Source of the DNA: Bombus terrestris
Lineage: Eukaryota > Arthropoda > Insecta > Hymenoptera > Apidae
Direction: 5' to 3'
Length of the DNA stretch: 64,000 nucleotides
Assembly (NCBI RefSeq): GCF_910591885.1
Contig: NW_025963561.1
Location: 744,001-808,000, forward strand
Position numbers and translations under genes: made by a program. Below the pieces are notes generated by a model. It was not told where the DNA came from, did no database searches, and was given only the letters and a program-made list of their open reading frames with translations. The first letter of the stretch is position 1. Each line of letters begins with the position of its first letter. Below, one piece after another: positions 9,960-24,329 of this stretch.

Positions 9960-12880
9960 GTGTTGCGATATAACGTTATACGTAATAACGTAATAGTATA
10001 TAACGTTTTACGTCATAACGTAATAGTATATAACGTTGTACGTCATATAGTGGTGCAATATAACGTTATAGGTCTCATAGTGATGGAATATAACGTTATA
10101 CATTATAACGTAATAGTATATAACGTTATACGTCATAACGTAATAGTATATAACGTTATAGGTCATATGGTGGTGCAATATAACGTTATAGGTCTCATAG
10201 TGATGGAATATAACGTTATACATTATAACGTAATAGTATATAACGTTATACGTCATATAGTGGTGCAATATAACGTTATAGGTCCTATAGTGATGGAATA
10301 TAACGTTATACATTATAACGTAATTGTATGTAACGTTATACGTCATAACGTAATAGTATATAACGTTATACGTCATATAGTGATGCAATATAACGTTATA
10401 GGCCTTATAGTGATGGAATATAACGTTATACATTATAACGTAATAGTATATAACGTTATACGTCATAACGTAATAGTATATAACGTTATAGGTCTTATAA
10501 TGATGGAATATAACGTTATACATTATAACGTAATAGTATATAACGTTATACGTCATAACGTAATAGTACATAACGTTATACGTCATAACGTAATAGTATA
10601 TAACGTTATACGTCATAACGTAATAGTATATAACGTTATACGTCATATAGTGGTGCAATATAACGTTATAGGCCTTATAGTGATGGAATATAACGTTATA
10701 CATTATAACGTAATAGTATATAACGTTATACGTCATAACGTAATAGAATATAACGTTATAGGCCTTATAGTGATGGAATATAACGTTATACATTCTAACG
10801 TAATAGTATATAACATTATACGTCATAACGTAATAGTACATAACGTTATACGTCATAACGTAATAGTATATAACGTTATACGTAATAACGTAATAGTATA
10901 TAACGTTATACGTAATAACGTAATAGTATATAACGTTATACGTCATATAGTGGTTGCAATATAACGTTATAGGTCCTATAGTGATGGAATATAACGTTAT
11001 ACATTATAACGTAATAGTATATAACGTTTTACGTCATAACGTAATAGTATATAACGTTATACGTAATAACGTAATAGTATATAACATTATACGTCATATA
11101 GTGGTTGCAATATAACGTTATAGGTCCTATAGTGATGGAATGTAACGTTATACATTATAACGTAATAGTATATAACGTTATGCATTATATAGTAATGCAA
11201 CATAACGCTAAACGTTATAACGTAATAGTATAAAACATCGTACGTCATATAGTGATGCGATATAACGTTATACGTAATAACGCAATAGTATATAACGTTT
11301 TACGTCATAACGTAATAGTATATAACGTTATACGTCATATAGTGGTTGCAATATAACGTTATAGGTCCTATAGTGATGGAATATAACGTTATACATTATA
11401 ACGTAATAGTATATAACGTTATACGTTATAACGTAATAGTATATAACGTTATACGTCATATAGTGATGCAATATATCGTTATACGTCATATAGTGATGCG
11501 ATATAACGTTATACCATATAACCTAATAGTATATAACGTTATACGACATAACGTAATAGAATATAACGTTATAGATTATAACGTAATAGTATATAACGTT
11601 ATACGTCATATAGTGATGCAATATATCGTTATACGGCATATAGTGATGCGATATAACGTTATAGGTCCTATAGTGATGGAATATAACGTTATAGTATATA
11701 ACGTAATAGTACATAACGTTATAGTATATAACGTAATAGTACATAACGTTATACGTCATAACGTAATAGTATATAACGTTATACGTCATATAGTGGTGCA
11801 ATATCACGTTATAGGCCTTATAGTAATGGAATATAACGTTATACATAATAACGTAATAGTATATAACGTTATACGTCATAACATAATAGTATATAACGTT
11901 ATACGTCATATAGTGGTGCAACATAACGTTATAGGTCCTATAGTGATTGTATATAACGTTATACATTATAACGTAATAGTATATAACGTTATACGTCATA
12001 ACGTAATAGTACATAACGTTATACGTCATAACGTAATAGTATATAACGTTATGCATCATATAGTAATGCAATATAACGCTAAACGTTATAACGCAATAGT
12101 ATAAAACATCGTACGTCATATAGTGTTGCGATATAACGTTATACGTAATAACTTAATACTATATATCGTTTTACGTCATAACGTAATAGTATATAACGTT
12201 GTACGTCATATAGTGGTGCAATATAACGTTATAGGTCTCATAGTGATGGAATATAACGTTATACATTATAACGTAATAGTATACAACGTTATACGTCATA
12301 ACGTAATAGTATATAACGATATACGTAATAACGTAATAGTATATAACGCTATACGTCATATAGTGGTGCACTATAACGTTATAGGTCCTACAGTTATGGA
12401 ATATAACGTTATACGTCATATAGTGGTGCAATATAACGTTAAACGTTATAACGTAATAGTATAAAACATCGCACGTCATATAGTGATAGGATATAACGTT
12501 ATACGTAATAACGTAACAGTATATAACGTTATACGTCATAACTTAATAGTATATAACGTTATACGTCATATAGTGGTGCAATATAACGTTAGAGGTCTTA
12601 TAGTGATGGAATATAACGTTATACATTATAACGTAATAGTATATAACGTTATACGTCATAACGTAATAGTACATAACGTTATACGTCATAACGTAATAGT
12701 ATATAAAGTTATACGCCATATAGTGATGCAATATATAGTTATACGTCATATAGTGATACGATATAACGTTATAGGTCCTATAGTGATGGAATATAACGTT
12801 ATACATTATAACGTAATAGTATATAACGTTATACGTCATAACGTAATAGTACATAACGTTATACGTCATAACGTAATAGT

Positions 12881-13480
12881 ATATAACGTTATACGTCATA
12901 TAGTGGTGCAATATATCGTTATACGTCATATAGTGATGCGATATAACGTTATAACGTATAACCTAATAGTATATAACGTTATACGACATAACGTAATATA
13001 ATGTAACGTTATAGGTTATAACGTAATAGTATATAACGTTATACGTCATATAGTGATGCAATATATCGTTATACGTCATATAGTGCGGAGATTAAACGTG
13101 ATAGGTCCTATAGTGAGGGAATATAACGTTATACATTCTAACGAAATAGCATATAACGTTATACGTCATAACGTAATAGTATATAACGTTATACGTCATA
13201 TAGTGATGCAATATATCGTTATACGTCATATAGTGATGCGATATAACGTTATAACGTATAACCTAATAGTATATAACGTTATACGACATAACGTAATATA
13301 ATGTAACGTTATAGGTTATAACGTAATAGTATATAACGTTATACGTCATATAGTGATGCAATATATCGTTATACGTCATATAGTGCGGAGATTAAACGTG
13401 ATAGGTCCTATAGTGAGGGAATATAACGTTATACATTCTAACGAAATAGCATATAACGTTATACGTCATAACGTAATAGT
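12881..13480 (+). repeat. 300-bp tandem repeat, copy-2 counterpart of 7,261-7,860
   Basis: It has the same ten-monomer, 300-bp spacing and rare variants as 7,261-7,860, at offset 5,620. It was therefore already present before the 5.6-kb duplication. Confidence 0.86.
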
Positions 13481-13904
13481 ATATCACCTTATACATCATC
13501 TAGCGATGCAATATATCGTTAAACGTTAAAACGTAATAGTATAAAACATCGTACGTCATATAGTCATGCGATATAACGTTATACGTCATATAGTGATGCG
13601 ATATAACGTTATACCTCATATTGTGATGCGATATAACTTTATACGTTATAACATAATTGTATTCAACGCGATACGTCATAACGTAATAGTATATAACGTT
13701 ATACGTCATATAGTGATGCAATATATCGTTATACGACCGAAAGAGAGGCAATAAAACGTTATACGTCATATAGTGATGCGATATAACGCTATACGTCATA
13801 ACGTAATAGTATATAACGCTATACGTAATAACGTAATAGTATATAAAGCTATACGTCATATAGTGGTGCACTATAACGTTATAGGTCCTACAGTGATGGA
13901 ATAT

Positions 13905-13961
13905 AACGTTGTAGTGCACCACTATATGACGTATAACGTTATAGTGGTGCACTATAACGTT
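13905..13961 (-). repeat. Inverted monomer forming a hairpin, copy 2
   Basis: The stretch 13,905-13,940 is the reverse complement of a full B-type monomer. Together with the normal monomer that follows it forms an inverted repeat: the left arm 13,905-13,926 pairs with the right arm 13,940-13,961 over 22 positions with one mismatch (13,911 with 13,955), around a 13-base loop. The inner 15 bp (tagtgcaccactata against tatagtggtgcacta) pair perfectly. The register shift is +21 modulo 30, exactly 15 bp more than at the matching site in copy 1. A local template switch or inversion is the likeliest origin. Confidence 0.92.
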
Positions 13962-15594
13962 ATAGGTCCTACAGTGATGGAATATAACGTTATACAATAT
14001 AACCTAATAGAATATAACGTTATACGTCATAACGTAATAGTATATAACGTTATAGGCCTTATAGTGATGGCATATAACGTTATAGATTATAACGTAATAG
14101 TATATAACGTTATACGTCATAACGTAATAGTATATAACGTTATACGTCATAACGTAATAGTACATAACGTTATGCATCATATAGTAATGCAATATAACGC
14201 TAAACGTTATAACGTAATAGTATAAAACATCGTACGTCATATAGTGTTGCGATATAACGTTATACGTAATAACGTAATAGTATATAACGTTTTACGTCAT
14301 AACGTAATAGTATATAACGTTGTACGTCATATAGTGGTGCAATATAACGTTATAGGTCTCATAGTGATGGAATATAACGTTATACATTATAACGTAATAG
14401 TATATAACGTTATACGTCATAGCGTAATAGTATATAACGTTATAGGTCATATGGTGGTGCAATATAACGTTATAGGTCTCATAGTGATGGAATATAACGT
14501 TATACATTATAACGTAATAGTATATAACGTTATACGTCATATAGTGGTGCAATATAACGTTATAGGTCCTATAGTGATGGAATATAACGTTATACATTAT
14601 AACGTAATTGTATGTAACGTTATACGTCATAACGTAATAGTATATAACGTTATACGTCATATAGTGATGCAATATAACGTTATAGGCCTTATTGTGATGG
14701 AATATAACGTTATACATTATAACGTAATAGTATATAACGTTATACGTCATAACGTAATAGTATATAACGTTATAGGCCTTATAGTGATGGAATATAACGT
14801 TATACATTATAACGTAATAGTATATAACGTTATACGTCATAACGTAATAGTACATAACGTTATACGTCATAACGTAATAGTATATAACGTTATACGTCAT
14901 AACGTAATAGTATATAACGTTATACGTCATATAGTGATGCAATATAACGTTATAGGCCTTATAGTGATGGAATATAACGTTATACATTATAACGTAATAG
15001 TATATAACGTTATACGTCATAACGTAATAGAATATAACGTTATAGGCCTTATAGTGATGGAATATAACGTTATACATTATAACGTAATAGTATATAACGT
15101 TATACGTCATAACGTAATAGTATATAACGTTATACGTCATAACGTAATAGTATATAACGTTATACATTATAACGTAATAGTATATAACGTTTTACGTCAT
15201 AACGTAATAGTATATAACGTTATACGTCATAACGTAATAGTATATAACGTTATACGTCATATAGTGGTTGCAATATAACGTTATAGGTCCTATAGTGATG
15301 GAATGTAACGTTATACATTATAACGTAATAGTATATAACGTTATGCATTATATAGTAATGCAACATAACGCTAAACGTTATAACGTAATAGTATAAAACA
15401 TCGTACGTCATATAGTGATGCGATATAACGTTATAGGCCTTATAGTGATGGAATATAACGTTATACATTATAACGTAATAGTATATAACGTTATACGTCA
15501 TAACGTAATAGTACATAACGTTATGCATCATATAGTAATGCAATATAACGCTAAACGTTATAACGTAATAGTATAAAACATCGTACGTCATATA

Positions 15595-18500
15595 GTGTTG
15601 CGATATAACGTTATACGTAATAACGTAATAGTATATAACGTTTTACGTCATAACGTAATAGTATATAACGTTGTACGTCATATAGTGGTGCAATATAACG
15701 TTATAGGTCTCATAGTGATGGAATATAACGTTATACATTATTACGTAATAGTATATAACGTTATACGTCATAACGTAATAGTATATAACGTTATAGGTCA
15801 TATGGTGGTGCAATATAACGTTATAGGTCTCATAGTGATGGAATATAACGTTATACATTATAACGTAATAGTATATAACGTTATACGTCATATAGTGGTG
15901 CAATATAACGTTATAGGTCCTATAGTGATGGAATATAACGTTATACATTATAACGTAATTGTATGTAACGTTATACGTCATAACGTAATAGTATATAACG
16001 TTATACGTCATATAGTGATGCAATATAACGTTATAGGCCTTATAGTGATGGAATATAACGTTATACATTATAACGTAATAGTATATAACGTTATACGTCA
16101 TAACGTAATAGTATATAACGTTATAGGCCTTATAATGATGGAATATAACGTTATACATTATAACGTAATAGTATATAACGTTATACGTCATAACGTAATA
16201 GTACATAACGTTATACGTCATAACGTAATAGTATATAACGTTATACGTCATAACGTAATAGTATATAACGTTATACGTCATATAGTGGTGCAATATAACG
16301 TTATAGGCCTTATAGTGATGGAATATAACGTTATACATTATAACGTAATAGTATATAACGTTATACGTCATAACGTAATAGAATATAACGTTATAGGCCT
16401 TATAGTGATGGAATATAACGTTATACATTCTAACGTAATAGTATATAACATTATACGTCATAACGTAATAGTACATAACGTTATACGTCATAACGTAATA
16501 GTATATAACGTTATACGTAATAACGTAATAGTATATAACGTTATACGTAATAACGTAATAGTATATAACGTTATACGTCATATAGTGGTTGCAATATAAC
16601 GTTATAGGTCCTATAGTGATGGAATATAACGTTATACATTATAACGTAATAGTATATAACGTTTTACGTCATAACGTAATAGTATATAACGTTATACGTA
16701 ATAACGTAATAGTATATAACATTATACGTCATATAGTGGTTGCAATATAACGTTATAGGTCCTATAGTGATGGAATGTAACGTTATACATTATAACGTAA
16801 TAGTATATAACGTTATGCATTATATAGTAATGCAACATAACGCTAAACGTTATAACGTAATAGTATAAAACATCGTACGTCATATAGTGATGCGATATAA
16901 CGTTATACGTAATAACGCAATAGTATATAACGTTTTACGTCATAACGTAATAGTATATAACGTTATACGTCATATAGTGGTTGCAATATAACGTTATAGG
17001 TCCTATAGTGATGGAATATAACGTTATACATTATAACGTAATAGTATATAACGTTATACGTTATAACGTAATAGTATATAACGTTATACGTCATATAGTG
17101 ATGCAATATATCGTTATACGTCATATAGTGATGCGATATAACGTTATACCATATAACCTAATAGTATATAACGTTATACGACATAACGTAATAGAATATA
17201 ACGTTATAGATTATAACGTAATAGTATATAACGTTATACGTCATATAGTGATGCAATATATCGTTATACGGCATATAGTGATGCGATATAACGTTATAGG
17301 TCCTATAGTGATGGAATATAACGTTATAGTATATAACGTAATAGTACATAACGTTATAGTATATAACGTAATAGTACATAACGTTATACGTCATAACGTA
17401 ATAGTATATAACGTTATACGTCATATAGTGGTGCAATATCACGTTATAGGCCTTATAGTAATGGAATATAACGTTATACATAATAACGTAATAGTATATA
17501 ACGTTATACGTCATAACATAATAGTATATAACGTTATACGTCATATAGTGGTGCAACATAACGTTATAGGTCCTATAGTGATTGTATATAACGTTATACA
17601 TTATAACGTAATAGTATATAACGTTATACGTCATAACGTAATAGTATATAACGTTATACGTCATAACGTAATAGTATATAACGTTATGCATCATATAGTA
17701 ATGCAATATAACGCTAAACGTTATAACGCAATAGTATAAAACATCGTACGTCATATAGTGTTGCGATATAACGTTATACGTAATAACTTAATACTATATA
17801 TCGTTTTACGTCATAACGTAATAGTATATAACGTTGTACGTCATATAGTGGTGCAATATAACGTTATAGGTCTCATAGTGATGGAATATAACGTTATACA
17901 TTATAACGTAATAGTATACAACGTTATACGTCATAACGTAATAGTATATAACGATATACGTAATAACGTAATAGTATATAACGCTATACGTCATATAGTG
18001 GTGCACTATAACGTTATAGGTCCTACAGTTATGGAATATAACGTTATACGTCATATAGTGGTGCAATATAACGTTAAACGTTATAACGTAATAGTATAAA
18101 ACATCGCACGTCATATAGTGATAGGATATAACGTTATACGTAATAACGTAACAGTATATAACGTTATACGTCATAACTTAATAGTATATAACGTTATACG
18201 TCATATAGTGGTGCAATATAACGTTAGAGGTCTTATAGTGATGGAATATAACGTTATACATTATAACGTAATAGTATATAACGTTATACGTCATAACGTA
18301 ATAGTACATAACGTTATACGTCATAACGTAATAGTATATAACGTTATAGTTCATATAGTGGTGCAATATAACGTTAAACGTTATAACGTAATAGTATAAA
18401 ACATCGCACGTCATATAGTGATAGGATATAACGTTATACGTAATAACGTAACAGTATATAACGTTATACGTCATAACTTAATAGTATATAACGTTATACG

Positions 18501-18987
18501 TCATATAGTGGTGCAATATAACGTTAGAGGTCTTATAGTGATGGAATATAACGTTATACATTATAACGTAATAGTATATAACGTTATACGTCATAACGTA
18601 ATAGTACATAACGTTATACGTCATAACGTAATAGTATATAACGTTATAGTTCATATAGTGGTGCAATATAACGTTATAGGTCTCATAGTGATGGAATATA
18701 ACGTTATACATTATATCGTAATAGTATATAACGTTATACATCATAACGTAATAGTATATAACGTTATACGTCATAACGTAATAGTATATAACGTTATACG
18801 TCATATAGTGATGCCATATAACGTTATACGTTATAACGTAATAGTATATAACGTTATACATCATAACGTAATAGTATATAACGTTATACGTCATAACGTA
18901 ATAGTACATAAAGTTATGCATCATATAGTAATGCAATATAACGCTAAACGTTATAACGTAATAGTATAAAACATCGTACGTCATATA
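15595..18987 (+). repeat. HOR unit 1 (3,393 bp)
   Basis: It runs from one gtgttgcgatataacg start to the next. It contains three 31-bp monomers (near 16,588, 16,738 and 16,979), in agreement with 3,393 being 113 monomers plus 3. The internal landmark, a start variant with acttaatactatatatcg, lies at 17,758. Confidence 0.87.
18035..18634 (+). repeat. 300-bp tandem duplication at the end of the 5.6-kb unit
   Basis: The segments 18,035-18,334 and 18,335-18,634 look identical by eye, including the aacgttaaacg monomer, the aaaacatcgcacg monomer, gataggatataacg and aacgttagaggtctt. The duplication lengthens the normally constant 1,170-bp arm of this HOR unit to 1,230 bp, with a compensating loss of 240 bp nearby. 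Confidence 0.9.
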
Positions 18988-21900
18988 GTGTTGCGATATA
19001 ACGTTATACGTAATAACGTAATAGTATATAACGTTTTACGTCATAACGTAATAGTATATAACGTTGTACGTCATATAGTGGTGCAATATAACGTTATAGG
19101 TCTCATAGTGATGGAATATAACGTTATACATTATAACGTAATAGTATATAACGTTATACGTCATAACGTAATAGTATATAACGTTATAGGTCATATGGTG
19201 GTGCAATATAACGTTATAGGTCTCATAGTGATGGAATATAACGTTATACATTATAACGTAATAGTATATAACGTTATACGTCATATAGTGGTGCAATATA
19301 ACGTTATAGGTCCTATAGTGATGGAATATAACGTTATACATTATAACGTTATTGTATGTAACGTTATACGTCATAACGTAATAGTATATAACGTTATACG
19401 TCATATAGTGATGCAATATAACGTTATAGGCCTTATAGTGATGGAATATATCGTTATACATTATAACGTAATAGTATATAACGTTATACGTCATAACGTA
19501 ATAGTATATAACGTTATAGGCCTTATAATGATGGAATATAACGTTATACATTATAACGTAATAGTATATAACGTTATACGTCATAACGTAATAGTACATA
19601 ACGTTATACGTCATAACGTAATAGTATATAACGTTATACGTCATATAGTGATGCAATATAACGTTATAGGCCTTATAGTGATGGAATATAACGTTATACA
19701 TTATAACGTAATTGTATGTAACGTTATACGTCATAACGTAATAGTATATAACGTTATACGTCATATAGTGATGCAATATAACGTTATAGGCCTTATAGTG
19801 ATGGAATATAACGTTATACATTATAACGTAATAGTATATAACGTTATACGTCATAACGTAATAGTATATAACGTTATAGGTCCTATAGTGATGGAATATA
19901 ACGTTATACATTATAACGTAATAGTATATAACGTTATGCATTATATAGTAATGCAACATAACGCTAAACGTTATAACGTAATAGTATAAAACATCGTACG
20001 TCATATAGTGATGCGATATAACGTTATACGTAATAACGTAATAGTATATAACGTTTTACGTCATAACGTAATAGTATATAACGTTATACGTCATATAGTG
20101 GTTGCAATATAACGTTATAGGTCCTATAGTGATGGAATATAACGTTATACATTATAACGTAATAGTATATAACGTTATACGTTGTAACGTAATAGTATAT
20201 AACGTTATACGTCATATAGTGATGCAATATATCGTTATACGTCATATAGTGATGCGATATAACGTTATACCATATAACCTAATAGTATATAACGTTATAC
20301 GACATAACGTAATAGAATATAACGTTATAGATTATAACGTAATAGTATATAACGTTATACGTCATATAGTGATGCAATATATCGTTATACGGCATATAGT
20401 GATGCGATATAACGTTATAGGTCCTATAGTGATGGAATATAACGTTATAGTATATAACGTAATAGTACATAACGTTATAGTATATAACGTAATAGTACAT
20501 AACGTTATACGTCATATAGTGGTGCAATATCACGTTATAGGCCTTATAGTAATGGAATATAACGTTATACATTATAACGTAATAGTATATAACGTTATAC
20601 GTCATAACATAATAGTATATAACGTTATACGTCATATAGTGGTGCAATATAACGTTATAGGTCCTATAGTGATTGAATATAACGTTATACATTATAACGT
20701 AATAGTATATAACGTTATACGTCATAACGTAATAGTACATAACGTTATACGTCATAACGTAATAGTATATAACGTTATGCATCATATAGTAATGCAATAT
20801 AACGCTAAACGTTATAACGTAATAGTATAAAACATCGTACGTCATATAGTGTTGCGATATAACGTTATACGTAATAACTTAATACTATATATCGCTTTAC
20901 GTCATAACGTAATAGTATATAACGTTGTACGTCATATAGTGGTGCAATATAACGTTATAGGTCTCATAGTGATGGAATATAACGTTATACATTATAACGT
21001 AATAGTATACAACGTTATACGTCATAACGTAATAGTATATAACGATATACGTAATAACGTAATAGTATATAACGATATACGTCATATAGTGGTGCACTAT
21101 AACGTTATAGGTCCTACAGTTATGGAATATAACGTTATACGTCATATAGTGGTGCAATATAACGTTAAACGTTATAACGTAATAGTATAAAACATCGCAC
21201 GTCATATAGTGATAGGATATAACGTTATACGTAATAACGTAATAGTATATAACGTTATACGTCATAACTTAATAGTATATAACGTTATACGTCATATAGT
21301 GGTGCAATATAACGTTAGAGGTCTTATAGTGATGGAATATAACGTTATACATTATAACGTAATAGTATATAACGTTATACGTCATAACGTAATAGTACAT
21401 AACGTTATACGTCATAACGTAATAGTATATAACGTTATAGTTCATATAGTGGTGCAATATAACGTTATAGGTCTCATAGTGATGGAAAATAACGTTATAC
21501 ATTATAGCGTAGTAGTATATAACGTTATACGTCATATAGTGGTGCAATATAACGTTAGAGGTCTTATAGTGACGGAATATAACGTTATACATTATAACGT
21601 AATAGTATATAACGTTATACGTCATAACGTAATAGTACATAACGTTATACGTCATAACGTAATAGTATATAACGTTATAGTTCATATAGTGGTGCAATAT
21701 AACGTTATAGGTCTCATAGTGATGGAATATAACGTTATACATTATATCGTAATAGTATATAACGTTATACATCATAACGTAATAGTATATAACGTTATAC
21801 GTCATAACGTAATAGTATATAACGTTATAGGCCTTATAGTGATGGCATATAACGTTATACATTATAACGTAATAGTATATAACGTTATACATCATAACGT

Positions 21901-22018
21901 AATAGTATATAACGTTATACGTCATAACGTAATAGTACATAACGTTATGCATCATATAGTAATGCAATATAACGCTAAACGTTATAACGTAATAGTATAA
22001 AACATCGTACGTCATATA
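18988..22018 (+). repeat. HOR unit 2 (3,031 bp)
   Basis: The internal variant start is at 20,849, leaving a constant arm of 1,170 bp. It has a single 31-bp monomer (near 20,101), matching the remainder of 1 modulo 30. Two of the three usual 31-bp monomers and their neighbourhood have been lost relative to unit 1. Confidence 0.87.
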
Positions 22019-24329
22019 GTGTTGCGATATAACGTTATACGTAATAACGTAATAGTATATAACGTTTTACGTCATAACGTAATAGTATATAACGTTGTAC
22101 GTCATATAGTGGTGCAATATAACGTTATAGGTCTCATAGTGATGGAATATAACGTTATACATTATTACGTAATAGTATATAACGTTATACGTCATAACGT
22201 AATAGTATATAACGTTATAGGTCATATGGTGGTGCAATATAACGTTATAGGTCTCATAGTGATGGAATATAACGTTATACATTATAACGTAATAGTATAT
22301 AACGTTATACGTCATATAGTGGTGCAATATAACGTTATAGGTCCTATAGTGATGGAATATAACGTTATACATTATAACGTAATTGTATGTAGCGTTATAC
22401 GTCATAACGTAATAGTATATAACGTTATACGTCATATAGTTGTGCAATATAACGTTATAGGTCCTATAGTGATGGAATATAACGTTATACATTATAACGT
22501 AATTGTATGTAACGTTATACATCATAACGTAATAGTATATAACGTTATACGTCATATAGTGATGCAATATAACGTTATAGGCCTTATAGTGATGGAATAT
22601 AACGTTATACATTATAACGTAATAGTATATAACGTTATACGTCATAACGTAATAGTATATAACGTTATAGGCCTTATAATGATGGAATATAACGTTATAC
22701 ATTATAACGTAATAGTATATAACGTTATACGTCATAACGTAATAGTACATAACGTTATACGTCATAACGTAATAGTATATAACGTTATACGTCATATAGT
22801 GATGCAATATAACGTTATAGGCCTTATAGTGATGGAATATAAGGTTATACATTATAACGTAATTGTATGTAACGTTATACGTCATAACGTAATAGTATAT
22901 AACGTTATACGTCATATAGTGATGCAATATAACGTTATAGGCCTTATAGTGATGGAATATAACGTTATACATTATAACGTAATAGTATATAACGTTATAC
23001 GTCATAACGTAATAGTATATAACGTTATAGGTCCTATAGTGATGGAATGTAACGTTATACATTATAACGTAATAGTATATAACGTTATGCATTATATAGT
23101 AATGCAACATAACGCTAAACGTTATAACGTAATAGTATAAAACATCGTACGTCATATAGTGATGCGATATAACGTTATACGTAATAACGTAATAGTATAT
23201 AACGTTTTACGTCATAACGTAATAGTATATAACGTTATACGTCATATAGTGGTTGCAATATAACGTTATAGGTCCTATAGTGATGGAATATAACGTTATA
23301 CATTATAACGTAATAGTATATAACGTTATACGTTATAACATAATAGTATATAACGTTATAGGTCATATAGTGATGCAATATATCGTTATACGTCATGTAG
23401 TGATGCGATATAACGTTATACCATATAACCTAATAATATATAACGTTATACGACATAACGTAATAGAATATAACGTTATAGATTATAACGTAATAGTATA
23501 TAACGTTATACGTCATATAGTGATGCAATATATCGTTATACGGCATATAGTGATGCGATATAACGTTATAGGTCCTATAGTGATGGAATATAACGTTATA
23601 GTATATAACGTAATAGTACATAACGTTATAGTATATAACGTAATAGTATATAACGTTATACGTCATAACGTAATAGTATATAACGTTATACGTCATAACG
23701 TAATAGTACATAACGTTATACGTCATAACGTAATAGTATATAACGTTATAGTTCATATAGTGGTGCAATATAACGTTATAGGTCTCATAGTGATGGAAAA
23801 TAACGTTATACATTATAGCGTAGTAGTATATAACGTTATACGTCATATAGTGGTGCAATATAACGTTATAGGTCTCATAGTGATGGAATATAACGTTATA
23901 CATTATAACGTAATAGTATATAACGTTATACGTCATAACGTAATAGTACATAACGTTATACGTCATAACGTAATAGTATATAACGTTATACGTCATATAG
24001 TGGTGCAATATAACGTTATAGGTCTCATAGTGATGGAATATAACGTTATACATTATATCGTAATAGTATATAACGTTATACATCATAACGTAATAGTATA
24101 TAACGTTATACGTCATAACGTAATAGTATATAACGTTATAGGCCTTATAGTGATGGCATATAACGTTATACATTATAACGTAATAGTATATAACGTTATA
24201 CATCATAACGTAATAGTATATAACGTTATACGTCATAACGTAATAGTACATAACGTTATGCATCATATAGTAATGCAATATAACGCTAAACGTTATAACG
24301 TAATAGTATAAAACATCGTACGTCATATA
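22019..24329 (+). repeat. HOR unit 3 (2,311 bp, deleted form)
   Basis: This is the shortest unit. The internal variant start (acttaatactatatatcg) is missing: the sequence passes from the gtatataacg-rich section at about 23,600 straight into the terminal part of the constant arm. There is one 31-bp monomer (near 23,252). It also has an extra B1-B2-A composite near 22,440-22,550, so both gain and loss have occurred. Confidence 0.86.

Larger units (their letters stand above)
7080..12700 (+). repeat. 5.62-kb unit, copy 1 of a tandem duplication
   Basis: Corresponding bases recur at +5,620 up to about 8,281 and at +5,635 beyond 8,309. Both copies begin at the same variant, a monomer with ataaagttatacgcc and an atatatagttatacg neighbour (7,081 and 12,701). 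Copy 1 is followed immediately by copy 2. Inside are a 300-bp tandem repeat (7,261-7,860), the strand-switch site (8,282), two 1,351-bp-spaced HOR starts (8,609 and 9,960) and a variant HOR start (12,123). Differences from copy 2 are scattered single bases plus the 15-bp change at the strand-switch site. Confidence 0.93.
12700..18335 (+). repeat. 5.635-kb unit, copy 2 of a tandem duplication
   Basis: It directly abuts copy 1 and matches it almost base for base until about 18,335, where a 300-bp repeat takes over. HOR starts lie at 14,244 and 15,595 and the variant start at 17,758, matching 8,609, 9,960 and 12,123 at +5,635. The part from 15,595 also serves as the first unit of the large HOR array, so the 5.6-kb duplication is nested with that array. 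Confidence 0.93.

Noticed and set aside
22019..23155. Overlapping open frames of 373 codons (+) and 362 codons (-)
   Set aside because: Two-strand openness over the same 1.1 kb is what a stop-free 30-bp period produces. Frame ends coincide with the aaaacatcg monomer (in-frame TAA) and with 31-bp monomers that shift frame.
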